Shown here: positions 7,196 to 14,253 of the stretch, piece after piece
How the letters are laid out: every line of letters begins with the position of its first letter
Position numbering within the stretch: the first letter of the stretch is position 1
Assembly (NCBI RefSeq): GCF_003148685.1
Contig: NZ_QGGR01000007.1
Span: forward strand, 1 to 64,000
Source: Actinoplanes xinjiangensis
Lineage (GTDB): Bacteria; Actinomycetota; Actinomycetes; Mycobacteriales; Micromonosporaceae
Direction of reading: 5' to 3'
DNA length: 64,000 bases
Position numbers and translations under genes: made by a program
Notes under the pieces: generated by a model
Database searches by the model: none
The model's input: only the letters and a program-made list of their open reading frames with translations
What the model was told of the DNA's origin: nothing

Positions 7196-8670
7196 ACCTG
7201 AATGTCCTCCAGTGCCGGGTCGAGCACCGTGCGCCCGTCCGGGATGCCACGGCCGATGCCCTGATAGACGTGCGGACGGGTCCGTCGTAGGTAGAGTCCG
7301 GCGAGCGTCGCGGTCAGTGCGCCCGCGCCGATCACCGCGGCGACCAGCCACGGCAGCGACGAGCCGGGTTCGGTGCCCAGCAGCGTGCCGATGCTGCCGG
7401 CCATGAAGAACAGGGCCAGCACGCCGAAGGTCCCGCCGGCCACCGGGCACACCCGCCGGATGAACGCGCTCTCACCGCCGCCGAGCCCCTTCTCGAAGAA
7501 GGTGAACGCCGACCAGGACGTGGCCGTCAGCAGCGCGAGTACGCACACCGCGCCGATGGTCGACAGCCACGGGAAGATGGTGGCCATCGGATCGGCGCCC
7601 GCGAGCGCCATCGTGGTCAGCACCACCGCCGAGGTGACGGCCTGCACGGCGGTCCCGCCCAGTGGGGCGCCGCCCTTGGCGCCCGGGCTGACCTTCTGCC
7701 ATGCGGCGGGGAGCACGCCTTCGCGGGCCAGCGCGAACACGTTGCGGGCGATGGCGGCACCGAACGAGGACTGCGCGGCCAGGATGCTGGTGACCAGCAG
7801 GAGGGTGGACAGTTCGGCGATCCCGGAGCCGTACACCTCGTCGAGCAGCGCCAGCGGCTGCCGGGCGGCGTCGGTGGCTCCGGCCCGCACGTCGGCGAAG
7901 CCGATCCACGCGCCGTACGCCCAGGACGCGACGCAGTACAGGAGTCCTCCGCCGCCGATCGCGACGGCCGAACCGACCGCCATCGCGCGGTGCGAGGTCG
8001 CCTCCTCGGCGTAGGTCATCGCCGTCTCGGTGCCGGCGAACGCGGCGGCCGCGTACACCAGCAGGGTCGAGGTCGCGCCCGCGACGATCAGGCTGGACGG
8101 GGCGAACGCGAGACCGGCGCCCGCCGCGGTGCCGGAGCCGGGCGCCGGGTGGGTGAAACCGGCGAGGATGAACAGCAGGACCACCGCGATCTCCAGGGCC
8201 AGCAGCACCCCGAGCACCCGCGCCCCGACCGCACCGGGGTACTGGCCGAGCAGCAGCACGATCAGCCAGGCGGCCAGCGCCCACATCCACCAGGCGCCGG
8301 CTCCGACCAGGTCGGCGACCGTGGCGCCCAGCAGGGGATACAGGCTGGCCTGGAGCGCGCAGTAACCGATGAGGGTCACCGCGGCCCCGATCAGGCCCCC
8401 GACCGGGCTGCCGCCCCGGGCCAGTTGTGCGTAGAACGGGGCGCCGTGCGGCACGTACCGGCCGACCGCCACGTAGGGGACGGCCAGGATCGCCATCACC
8501 GACATGATCACCAGGAACGACAGCGGCACACCGGCGGCACCGGTCACCGCGTAGGTCGCCGGGATGCCGCCGTTGAGCACCGTCTGCGGCGAGGACGCCA
8601 CGATCGCCGCTCCGGCCAGCGCCGCCGGGCCCATCGAGTAGCGGGCGAGCACCGTCATCGCGGGTTTCAC
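7192..8670 (-). CDS. APC-superfamily amino-acid permease
   Basis: 492 residues with about twelve hydrophobic segments and the APC-family pattern: an early glycine-rich helix after GPAALAGAAIVASSPQ, a FAGTETAMTYAEEA stretch between central helices, and RNVFALAREGVLPAAW in the middle loop. The C-terminus is short and cytosolic. It starts at GTG 8670, which overlaps the stop of a short upstream ORF (GTGA), so it relies on translational coupling; a second in-frame ATG is four codons on. It should import an amino acid or exchange it for an amine across the cytoplasmic membrane, supplying the decarboxylase two genes downstream. Confidence 0.88.
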   Translation of the reverse strand: MKPAMTVLARYSMGPAALAGAAIVASSPQTVLNGGIPATYAVTGAAGVPLSFLVIMSVMAILAVPYVAVGRYVPHGAPFYAQLARGGSPVGGLIGAAVTLIGYCALQASLYPLLGATVADLVGAGAWWMWALAAWLIVLLLGQYPGAVGARVLGVLLALEIAVVLLFILAGFTHPAPGSGTAAGAGLAFAPSSLIVAGATSTLLVYAAAAFAGTETAMTYAEEATSHRAMAVGSAVAIGGGGLLYCVASWAYGAWIGFADVRAGATDAARQPLALLDEVYGSGIAELSTLLLVTSILAAQSSFGAAIARNVFALAREGVLPAAWQKVSPGAKGGAPLGGTAVQAVTSAVVLTTMALAGADPMATIFPWLSTIGAVCVLALLTATSWSAFTFFEKGLGGGESAFIRRVCPVAGGTFGVLALFFMAGSIGTLLGTEPGSSLPWLVAAVIGAGALTATLAGLYLRRTRPHVYQGIGRGIPDGRTVLDPALEDIQV

Positions 8671-8723
8671 CGGCTCACCGCCATGGCGTCGAAGCGGTGT
8701 TGCGCACCAAACGATCCGCGCAT
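8667..8723 (-). CDS. Candidate 18-residue peptide (leader/coupling ORF) before the permease
   Basis: Too short for routine calling. The ATG at 8723 has a full Shine-Dalgarno GGGAGG seven bases ahead, far better than the permease's own start. The peptide reads MRGSFGAQHRFDAMAVSR and its TGA overlaps the permease GTG. This layout is typical of a translationally coupled leader ORF. The peptide has one His and no Cys, and is basic. It could couple translation to the permease, act as a regulatory leader, or encode a real small protein. I do not recognise a family. Confidence 0.5.
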   Translation of the reverse strand: MRGSFGAQHRFDAMAVSR

Positions 8724-9061
8724 GGCGGAGCCTCCCGAGAGGTTGAATGCAGGAAGAACGAACCGGGACCTGTACGCGGGTCCACCGTGCGTCGGCGTCG
8801 GCATCGGCGGAGCCGCGGGGGTTCGTCGAGTACGCCTTGGGCCCTCATCACCGGGCCGTACGCAACACTTCCACACCGGGTATCACCAACACCCGCAACG
8901 TCACGACATCGAGCGACGACGTAACCGTCCAAAGACCCCGAAACGCCTTGCAGCTATCGAAACCGGCAAAAGCGTCTTTCGGCGTACGGCACAAGCCGTT
9001 GATCCGATATGGGAGCGCTCCCGTATAGCCGGGCGTACCGCAGGCTCAGGGGAGGCTCCCA
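8724..9061. other. Divergent intergenic region, permease operon / GH5 cellulase
   Basis: 338 bases without a convincing gene. It must hold the minus-strand promoter of the permease operon and the plus-strand promoter of the cellulase. The clear element is the CebR-type palindrome at 9010-9023. A looser inverted pair CGAAA...TTTCG lies around 8957-8981. I see no RNA gene or terminator here. Confidence 0.6.
9010..9023. promoter_or_regulatory. CebR-type (LacI family) operator
   Basis: The core GGGAGCGCTCCC at 9011-9022 is a perfect palindrome and matches the known CebR operator TGGGAGCGCTCCCA of actinomycetes except for the last base (G). CebR represses cellulase and cello-oligosaccharide genes until cellobiose or cellotriose is present. 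The site lies 39 bases before the GH5 cellulase start, a natural repressor position. No cebR gene is in this window. Confidence 0.8.
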
Positions 9062-10579
9062 ATGTACAGATCGCGTTTCGACATGTCCCGTCTCCGGTCG
9101 CGCCGGTGGCAGCTCGGCGCGGTGGCCGGTGTCACCGTCATCGGTCTCGGTGTCGGACTGGGTGTCGCCTCCGCCGGTGAGGCCACCCCCACGGTCAGCT
9201 GCCCGGCCGTCCGGATCGGTGTCGCCGTGCCCGCTCAGCAGCGCGCCGACGTGCAGCGCAACCTGGAGCTGCTCAACACCCAGATCGACGAGGCCAACAA
9301 GCGGATCGTCAGCACCCGGGGGCAGGGCGGCCCGAACTTCGTCCAGAACGCCATCCTGGGCCCGCTGAAGGACAAGCGCTTCGCCACCATCGAACGCATC
9401 GAGACGGCGATCGCCCGCAACGCGAAACGCCCCGACCTGAACGCCGACGGCCTGGCACCCTGCACGCTCGACACGAAGGGCGGCACGCCCGCGAAGCAGC
9501 CGACCGCGGTTCCGGCCACCGCCGCCCCGGCCGCGACCACGAAGCCGCCGGCCGCCCCCACCAAGGCGCCCACCAAGGCTCCCACCAAGCCGTCCGCCAC
9601 CACCGCGCCCACCGCCGCACCCACCACGGCCGCCCCGGCGACCGGCACGCCGGTCGCCGTCAACGGCCGGCTGCGGGTCTGCGGGGTGAACCTCTGCAAC
9701 CAGGCCGGCCAGCCGATCCAGCTGCGCGGCATGAGCAGCCACGGCCTCCAGTTCTTCCCGAACTGCGTGAACCCCGGCTCCCTGAACGCGCTGCGCAACG
9801 ACTGGAAGGCCGACTTCATCCGGCTCAGCATGTACGTCCAGGAGGGCGGCCTGGAGACCGACCCGGCCGGCTTCACCGCCAAGGTCAACGGGCTGGTCAA
9901 CGAGGCCACCAGACTCGGGCTGTACGTGATCGTCGACTTCCACACCCTCACGCCCGGCGACCCGAACGTGAACACCGCCCTGGCCAAGAAGTTCTTCGCC
10001 GACGTGACCGCCGCGCACCGCGCCAAGAACAACGTGATCTACGAGATCGCCAACGAGCCCAACGGCGTCAGCTGGGACGGCATCCTCAACTACGCCAACC
10101 AGGTGATCCCGGTGATCCGGCAGAACGCGCCGGACAGCGTGGTGCTCGTCGGCACCCGCGGCTTCTCGTCGCTCGGCCTCACCGACGGCAGCGACGAGAC
10201 CGAGATCCTCAACGACCCGGTCGAGTTCGCGAACATCATGTACACGTTCCACTTCTATGCCGCATCGCACGGCGCCGACCGGCGGGCCGTCGTGGCCCGG
10301 GCCGCGAAGAAGCTGCCCCTGTTCGTCAGCGAGTTCGGCACCCAGACCTTCACCGGCGACGGCGGCAACGACTTCGCCAGCACCGACGCCTGGCTCGACC
10401 TGCTGAAGGCGAACAGGATCGGGTACGGCATGTGGAGCCTCTCCGACGGCCGCGAGACCAACTCGGCCTTCAAGCAGGGCACCTGCGCGGGCTCCACCTT
10501 CGCCGGCACCGGCGTCCTGACCGAGGCGGGCCGCTACATCCGCAGCCGCATCCTCACCGGCGCCGGCAGCCCCCGCTAG
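9062..10579 (+). CDS. Secreted GH5 endoglucanase (cellulase)
   Basis: 505 residues. It has a signal peptide (basic start, hydrophobic GAVAGVTVIGLGVGLGVA, Ala-Gly-Glu cleavage region), then a short helical domain with four-odd conserved charged segments (residues ~45-140), an Ala/Thr/Pro/Lys linker (~145-198), and a C-terminal GH5 catalytic domain. The catalytic acid/base is Glu332 in YEIANEPNG and the nucleophile Glu424 in FVSEFGT, 92 residues apart as usual. It hydrolyses internal beta-1,4 links in cellulose outside the cell. A good ribosome site, GGGGAGG, precedes ATG 9062. Transcription is probably released by cello-oligosaccharides through the operator at 9010. The N-terminal domain is not a carbohydrate-binding module I recognise. 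Confidence 0.92.
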   Translation: MYRSRFDMSRLRSRRWQLGAVAGVTVIGLGVGLGVASAGEATPTVSCPAVRIGVAVPAQQRADVQRNLELLNTQIDEANKRIVSTRGQGGPNFVQNAILGPLKDKRFATIERIETAIARNAKRPDLNADGLAPCTLDTKGGTPAKQPTAVPATAAPAATTKPPAAPTKAPTKAPTKPSATTAPTAAPTTAAPATGTPVAVNGRLRVCGVNLCNQAGQPIQLRGMSSHGLQFFPNCVNPGSLNALRNDWKADFIRLSMYVQEGGLETDPAGFTAKVNGLVNEATRLGLYVIVDFHTLTPGDPNVNTALAKKFFADVTAAHRAKNNVIYEIANEPNGVSWDGILNYANQVIPVIRQNAPDSVVLVGTRGFSSLGLTDGSDETEILNDPVEFANIMYTFHFYAASHGADRRAVVARAAKKLPLFVSEFGTQTFTGDGGNDFASTDAWLDLLKANRIGYGMWSLSDGRETNSAFKQGTCAGSTFAGTGVLTEAGRYIRSRILTGAGSPR

Positions 10580-10598
10580 GGACCGGCCTGGCGAAGAG

Positions 10599-10633
10599 CC
10601 GCCGGGATGCTGCTGTCCGGAGCATCCCGGCGG
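10599..10633 (+). terminator. Intrinsic hairpin after GH5 cellulase
   Basis: A perfect 13-base stem (CCGCCGGGATGCT and its complement) with a 9-base loop begins 20 bases after the cellulase stop. There is no U-tract, which is usual for high-GC actinomycetes. Confidence 0.8.
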
Positions 10634-10674
10634 TCGTCCGTCCGGGCTGGACGGGTGCGCCTAGCCTGTGACGA

Positions 10675-11205
10675 ATGCGGGAGTCCCTGGGGTGGCGTGG
10701 TGCGGCGGGACTGGTGGCTCTGTCGATGCTCGCCGGCTGTGCCGGCCGGCCGGCCGCCGGGCCCGTGTTCCCCGCGCCGGAGCCCTCGGTGACGGTGTCC
10801 GCGTCAGCGCCGGTGGATCCCCGGCCGCCCGGTGACGGCCCGCCCCACTACACCGACAACAGCAACTGGAAACAGCGTCACGAGTTGACGGCCGCCGAGC
10901 GGAAGGAAGGCGACCGGCTCGCCGGCCGAATCCGGCCGGCTCTGGCCGAGCTGCGTGCGGCCGGGGACTTCGCCCCCGAATCCACCCGCCGGGCGCTGCT
11001 CGGGCTCGGCCTGGCGGCGGACCGGGTCGGCGTCACCGCGATGCGGAAACCGTCCTGGTCGGACGAGGTGCCGGTGGGCGCGGTGTTCGAGGTCCGGTTC
11101 GGCACGGCCGGGTGTGTCACCGGTGACGTACGCCCGGAGCGCCTCCTGGTCGACGTGAGCGGCGCGGCCGCTGAGTTCGGGTGCCTGGAGCCGTACACCC
11201 ATTGA
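10675..11205 (+). CDS. Putative lipoprotein
   Basis: 176 residues with a lipoprotein signal: basic start, hydrophobic stretch and lipobox LAGC. A Pro/Ser-rich spacer follows, then a small domain from about residue 60 with RHELTAAERKEGDRLAGRIRPALAELRAAG and a C-terminal portion with two cysteines (GCVTGD and FGCLEP) that could form a disulfide outside the membrane. A -10-like TAGCCT at 10662-10667 lies seven bases before the ATG, so the transcript may be leaderless. It is isolated between two strong hairpins. I do not recognise the family. Confidence 0.75.
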   Translation: MRESLGWRGAAGLVALSMLAGCAGRPAAGPVFPAPEPSVTVSASAPVDPRPPGDGPPHYTDNSNWKQRHELTAAERKEGDRLAGRIRPALAELRAAGDFAPESTRRALLGLGLAADRVGVTAMRKPSWSDEVPVGAVFEVRFGTAGCVTGDVRPERLLVDVSGAAAEFGCLEPYTH

Positions 11206-11210
11206 GAAGC

Positions 11211-11243
11211 GGGTCGCGGTCGCGCCCATCGCGACCGCGACCC
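11211..11243 (+). terminator. Intrinsic hairpin after lipoprotein gene
   Basis: A perfect 14-base stem (GGGTCGCGGTCGCG and complement) with a 5-base loop, five bases after the lipoprotein stop. Confidence 0.85.
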
Positions 11244-11346
11244 ACCGATGTCCCTTTGGTGTGACGCCGGTAACAGGGTTCTCGCAGGCGTGGGAGACTG
11301 TCAATCCGCGCCACCTGACCGGGGTACACAGCCGGGGAGGGTTCCC

Positions 11347-11676
11347 ATGCACGAGCTGGCGATTGCCGAGAACATCGTCGACACGGTCTGCACCCGGGCC
11401 GCGGGCCGGCCGGTCCGGCGGGTCATCCTGCGGATCGGGGCCCTGACCGCGGTGCTGCCGGACCACATGCGGTTCTGTTTCGAGCTGGCCGCCACCGGGA
11501 CGGCCGCGCACGGTGCCGCCCTCGACCTGGACCTGCGCCCGGCAGTGGTGTTCTGCCGGACGTGCCGGATCGAGCAGCGGCTACCGGACCGGATCCCGCT
11601 GTGCCCGTGCGGCAGCGCCGACGTCACCGTCACCACCGGCCGGGAGCTGGACATCATCGCAATGGAGACGGCCTGA
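11347..11676 (+). CDS. hypA: Hydrogenase nickel-incorporation protein HypA
   Basis: 109 residues, the usual HypA length. It starts MHELAIAENIVDTV; His2 and Glu3 form the conserved nickel-binding MHE motif. The zinc site is seen as CRTC and CPCG, separated by 13 residues. HypA delivers Ni(II) to [NiFe]-hydrogenase or, with partners, to urease. No hydrogenase, hypB or urease gene lies in the window, so this is an orphan copy, or its partners lie elsewhere. Its 3' end overlaps the convergent DUF4386 gene by 23 bases. Confidence 0.88.
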   Translation: MHELAIAENIVDTVCTRAAGRPVRRVILRIGALTAVLPDHMRFCFELAATGTAAHGAALDLDLRPAVVFCRTCRIEQRLPDRIPLCPCGSADVTVTTGRELDIIAMETA

Positions 11677-12328
11677 CCTCGGCGGTCTTACGGACGCCGA
11701 CGAACAGCAGGTAGCCGATCATCCAGAACTCGCCGATCGACGCCGCGATCGTCAGCGGGGCGAAGTGGACGAACGCGTTGAGCACGTAGCCGACGCCACC
11801 CACGATCAGCACCCAGCCGAGCGCACGGGGCATCCAGCCGGTACGCAGCACGGCCGTGCCCATCGGGATCAGCCACAACCCGAAGAAGACCGCCCCGGCC
11901 GTCCACAGCTCGCCGCTGGTCAGGAACAGCAGCTGGACGGTGTTCGCCGCGTCGCCGAACGGCGCCGAGGCGATGGTGTCCGCGGCTGACAGCAGTGCCG
12001 CGCTGACCAGGATGACAGCGGCGTTGACCAGGCCGAACGCACCGATGCCGAGAGCCGACACCGGGTCGCCGGGCCGGAACAGGCGGTAGAACCAGGCCGC
12101 GGCCAGCGCCTGGGTGAGAACGATGAGCAGCTCGAACACCACCAGCGCGGCGGCCAGACCCGGCTGATGGGTCAGGTTGCTCAGGGTGGCACCGGGATCG
12201 CCGCTGTCGAACAGCCGGGGGCGGGTGACCAGGAACCCGAGCATGCCGGCGACGGCCAGGCCCAGGTAGAGCGATCCGGTGATGCGGGCGGTCCGGACTA
12301 GGTGCGATCTATCGGTTTGGTGCGGCAT
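11654..12328 (-). CDS. DUF4386 family integral membrane protein
   Basis: 224 residues with about six hydrophobic helices. It has the family's early TARITGSLYLGLAVAGMLG helix, LIVLTQALAAAWFYRLFRPGDPVSALGIGAFGLVNAAVIL in the middle, and the GELWTAGAVFFGLWLIPMGTAVLRTGWMPRALGWVLIVGGVGYVL ending. The start is ATG 12328. The role of the family is unknown. It is divergent from a TetR gene across a 43-base gap that holds a near-perfect operator, so it is very likely the regulator's target. Confidence 0.85.
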   Translation of the reverse strand: MPHQTDRSHLVRTARITGSLYLGLAVAGMLGFLVTRPRLFDSGDPGATLSNLTHQPGLAAALVVFELLIVLTQALAAAWFYRLFRPGDPVSALGIGAFGLVNAAVILVSAALLSAADTIASAPFGDAANTVQLLFLTSGELWTAGAVFFGLWLIPMGTAVLRTGWMPRALGWVLIVGGVGYVLNAFVHFAPLTIAASIGEFWMIGYLLFVGVRKTAEVRPSPLR

Positions 12329-12344
12329 GTCTGCTCCTGACTGG

Positions 12345-12367
12345 GCTACCTTACGATGTAAGGTAGC
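12345..12367. promoter_or_regulatory. TetR operator between divergent genes
   Basis: Two perfect 10-base inverted arms, GCTACCTTAC and GTAAGGTAGC, with a 3-base spacer GAT. It lies between the divergent DUF4386 and TetR starts and 4 bases before the TetR GTG. Position and symmetry make it the likely operator for both genes. Confidence 0.8.
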
Positions 12368-12371
12368 TCCT

Positions 12372-13013
12372 GTGCGCAAGGCAGAGAGGGAGCCGCTGAA
12401 CCGCGAGCGGGTGCTCACCACCGCGGTCACGATTGCCGACCGGGACGGGATCGCCGCGGTCACCATGCGCCGGCTCGGCGCCGAGCTGGGCGTCGAGGCG
12501 ATGTCGCTCTACTACCACCTGCGGGGCAAGGACGCGCTGCTCGACGGCGTCGCCGAGACGCTGATCGAGGAGGTCCTCGCGGCGGTCGCCCGGGCCGGCG
12601 GCGAGGGGGAGTGGCGTGCCGTCCTGCGGGCGCGGTTCCTCGCGGCGCGGGAGGTGATGCTGCGGCACCGATGGGGGCCGGGCGTACTCAACTCGCGCAC
12701 CACGGTGCCGCTCGGCGTCCTGCGGTATTACGACTCGATCATCGCCGTGATGCGGGACGCCGGGTTCTCGTACCGGATCGCCCACCGTGCGCTGCACGCC
12801 TTCGGCAGCATGCCGCTCGGTTTCGTCCAGGAGGTCTTCAGCCCGTCCGCCGACGAGGGCACCGACATGAGCGCCGTCGCCGACCTGGTGCCCCACCTCG
12901 TCGCGATGGTCACCAGCGAGGCACACGATGCCGATCTCGGCTGGTGCGACAGCCAGGTCGAGTTCGAGTTCACTCTGGACCTGCTGCTGGACGGCCTTGA
13001 TCGGGCACGCTGA
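12372..13013 (+). CDS. TetR/AcrR family regulator with TetR_C_1-type ligand domain
   Basis: 213 residues from GTG 12372. The start follows the operator and gives the usual short basic N-terminus (RKAEREPLNRERVL). The helix-turn-helix is TIADRDGIAAVTMRRLGAELGVEAMSLYYHLRGKDALLDGVA, where SLYYHL with GVEAM is characteristic of the TetR(D)-like C-terminal subgroup. The C-terminal domain contains MLRHRWGPGVLNSRTT and a helical bundle for ligand binding. It probably represses itself and the divergent membrane protein through the site at 12345-12367. Confidence 0.9.
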   Translation: MRKAEREPLNRERVLTTAVTIADRDGIAAVTMRRLGAELGVEAMSLYYHLRGKDALLDGVAETLIEEVLAAVARAGGEGEWRAVLRARFLAAREVMLRHRWGPGVLNSRTTVPLGVLRYYDSIIAVMRDAGFSYRIAHRALHAFGSMPLGFVQEVFSPSADEGTDMSAVADLVPHLVAMVTSEAHDADLGWCDSQVEFEFTLDLLLDGLDRAR

Positions 13014-13017
13014 AGAA

Positions 13018-13040
13018 ATGTCGGTGGGCTCGCGTAAGCT
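13018..13040 (+). promoter_or_regulatory. PafBC-type (RecA-NDp) DNA-damage promoter 1
   Basis: ATGTCGGTG, eight bases, then TAAGCT. This fits the actinobacterial RecA-NDp motif (TTGTCRGTG, 8 bases, TANNNT), used by the WYL regulator PafBC for LexA-independent DNA-damage induction. The same segment, 28 bases with a single mismatch, recurs at 17740-17767. It lies just before the tRNA-like RNA and the LRR gene. Match by eye to the known consensus; regulation is inferred. Confidence 0.65.
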
Positions 13041-13045
13041 CCGGC

Positions 13046-13127
13046 GCGGCGAGGTCGTAGCGCAGAGGTCGTCGCGCCTTGGCATCGAGCAGGAGGACGC
13101 CGGTTCGAATCCGGCCGGTCTCGCCGC
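13046..13127 (+). ncRNA. tRNA-like RNA with atypical anticodon arm
   Basis: Bases 13051-13123 fold as a tRNA except for the anticodon arm. The acceptor is GAGGTCG (13051-13057) with CGGTCTC (13116-13122), including two G-U pairs; it can extend outward to 12 pairs. U8-A9 are present, the D-arm is GCGC, loop AGAGGTCGTC with the conserved GG, GCGC, and the T-arm is GCCGG, TTCGAAT, CCGGC, which is canonical. The 21 bases between D and T arms (13078-13098) are two short of normal and do not form a 5-pair stem with a 7-base loop; a small hairpin CTTG/CGAG is possible. It begins about 10 bases after the promoter at 13018, so it would sit at the transcript's 5' end. It may be a specialised or decayed tRNA. 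Confidence 0.55.
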
Positions 13128-13158
13128 CCTACTTCGCGAGCCCGGGGGAGGCGGCGAC

Positions 13159-14253
13159 ATGCAGGTGCGGTGCCCGGCCATCACCGACCCGGACCGTGGG
13201 CTGGCCGACCCGGCCGACTTCGACGGCATCCTCGGCCGGCTCGCCACACCCGGCCCGGTCACCGCCACCGAGGAGTTCGCGCGGGGCCTGCTGCGCCCCG
13301 ACGGCCGCGTCGACCTGTGCAAACAGGGCCTCGGCCCGGTCCAGGCAGCCCGGGTCGTCGAGGTCGCGGCCGGCTCACCACACGCCACTCATCTGCTGCT
13401 CGGCACCAACGGCCTCGGCACCGAGGGGGCCCGCGCGGTTGCCGGCGCCCTGCCACCCGGGCACCGCATCAGCACCGTCTACCTGGGATGCAACCGGATC
13501 GACGCGGCCGGCGCCGGGGCGCTCGCCGACCGGCTGGCCGGCGACGACGCCGTCCGGGCACTCTGGCTCAAGCGCAATCCGATCGGGAACGAGGGAGTGG
13601 CCCGGCTGGCGTCCGCGCTGCCGGGCAACCGTGCTCTGCGTACCCTCGATCTGGTCAACACCGGCCTCACCGCCGCCGGCCTGGAACCGCTCGCCGACGC
13701 CCTCGCCGCCCGCCCGGCCGGGCTGGAGCGTCTCTTCCTCGGCGGCAACGGCCTGCGGCCGGACGCCGTCCCGGTCCTCGCCCGGCTCGTCCGCGAGGGC
13801 GGGGTCCGCGAGCTCTACCTGGCCGTCAACCACCTGGGCGACACCGGCCTCGCGGCCCTCGCCGACCACCTCGGGGGGTATGCGATGACCCTCGGCCTGG
13901 GCGGCAACGGCATCACCGACGTCACCCCGCTGGCCGCGAACCTCCACGAGTGGACCGCTCTCGACCTGTCCCGCCCGCCCTCCGAGCGGGCCCTCGGCGG
14001 CCGGCCCAACCTGCTCGGCGACACCGGGGCCGCCCTGCTCGCCGACGCCCTGCCGGGCAGTGCGCTGCGCCGCCTCGACGTGCGGTTCACCGGCATCGGC
14101 GGGCGTGGCGCCAAGCTGCTGCTCGCGGCCGGGGCCGGCCTCGAGCACCTGGGCATCAACGGCGGCGTGCCCCGCCGCATGCGGCGACTCGCCCCGCGAT
14201 CGGCGGCCGCGCCCCACGAGGACATCACGGCCATCGTGAGCGTGTACCGGTGA
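13159..14253 (+). CDS. Leucine-rich repeat protein (ribonuclease-inhibitor type)
   Basis: 364 residues from ATG 13159, which has GGGGGAGG ahead of it. After a ~75-residue N-terminal part there are about eight RI-type leucine-rich repeats of roughly 28 residues: LLLGTNGLGTEGARAVAGAL, VYLGCNRIDAAGAGALADRL, LWLKRNPIGNEGVARLASAL, LDLVNTGLTAAGLEPLADAL, LFLGGNGLRPDAVPVLARL, LYLAVNHLGDTGLAALADHL and later weaker copies. Such repeats make a curved protein-binding surface. There is no signal peptide, so it is cytosolic. Its stop overlaps the first ankyrin gene. In this cluster it looks like a recognition or adaptor subunit for the MoxR-VWA pair; this is inference. Confidence 0.85.
   Translation: MQVRCPAITDPDRGLADPADFDGILGRLATPGPVTATEEFARGLLRPDGRVDLCKQGLGPVQAARVVEVAAGSPHATHLLLGTNGLGTEGARAVAGALPPGHRISTVYLGCNRIDAAGAGALADRLAGDDAVRALWLKRNPIGNEGVARLASALPGNRALRTLDLVNTGLTAAGLEPLADALAARPAGLERLFLGGNGLRPDAVPVLARLVREGGVRELYLAVNHLGDTGLAALADHLGGYAMTLGLGGNGITDVTPLAANLHEWTALDLSRPPSERALGGRPNLLGDTGAALLADALPGSALRRLDVRFTGIGGRGAKLLLAAGAGLEHLGINGGVPRRMRRLAPRSAAAPHEDITAIVSVYR

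Noticed and set aside
8667-8723. The 18-residue peptide as a RiPP precursor
   Set aside because: No Cys, few Ser/Thr, and no modifying enzyme or exporter for a peptide nearby; the PLP decarboxylase is not of the peptide cysteine-decarboxylase type.
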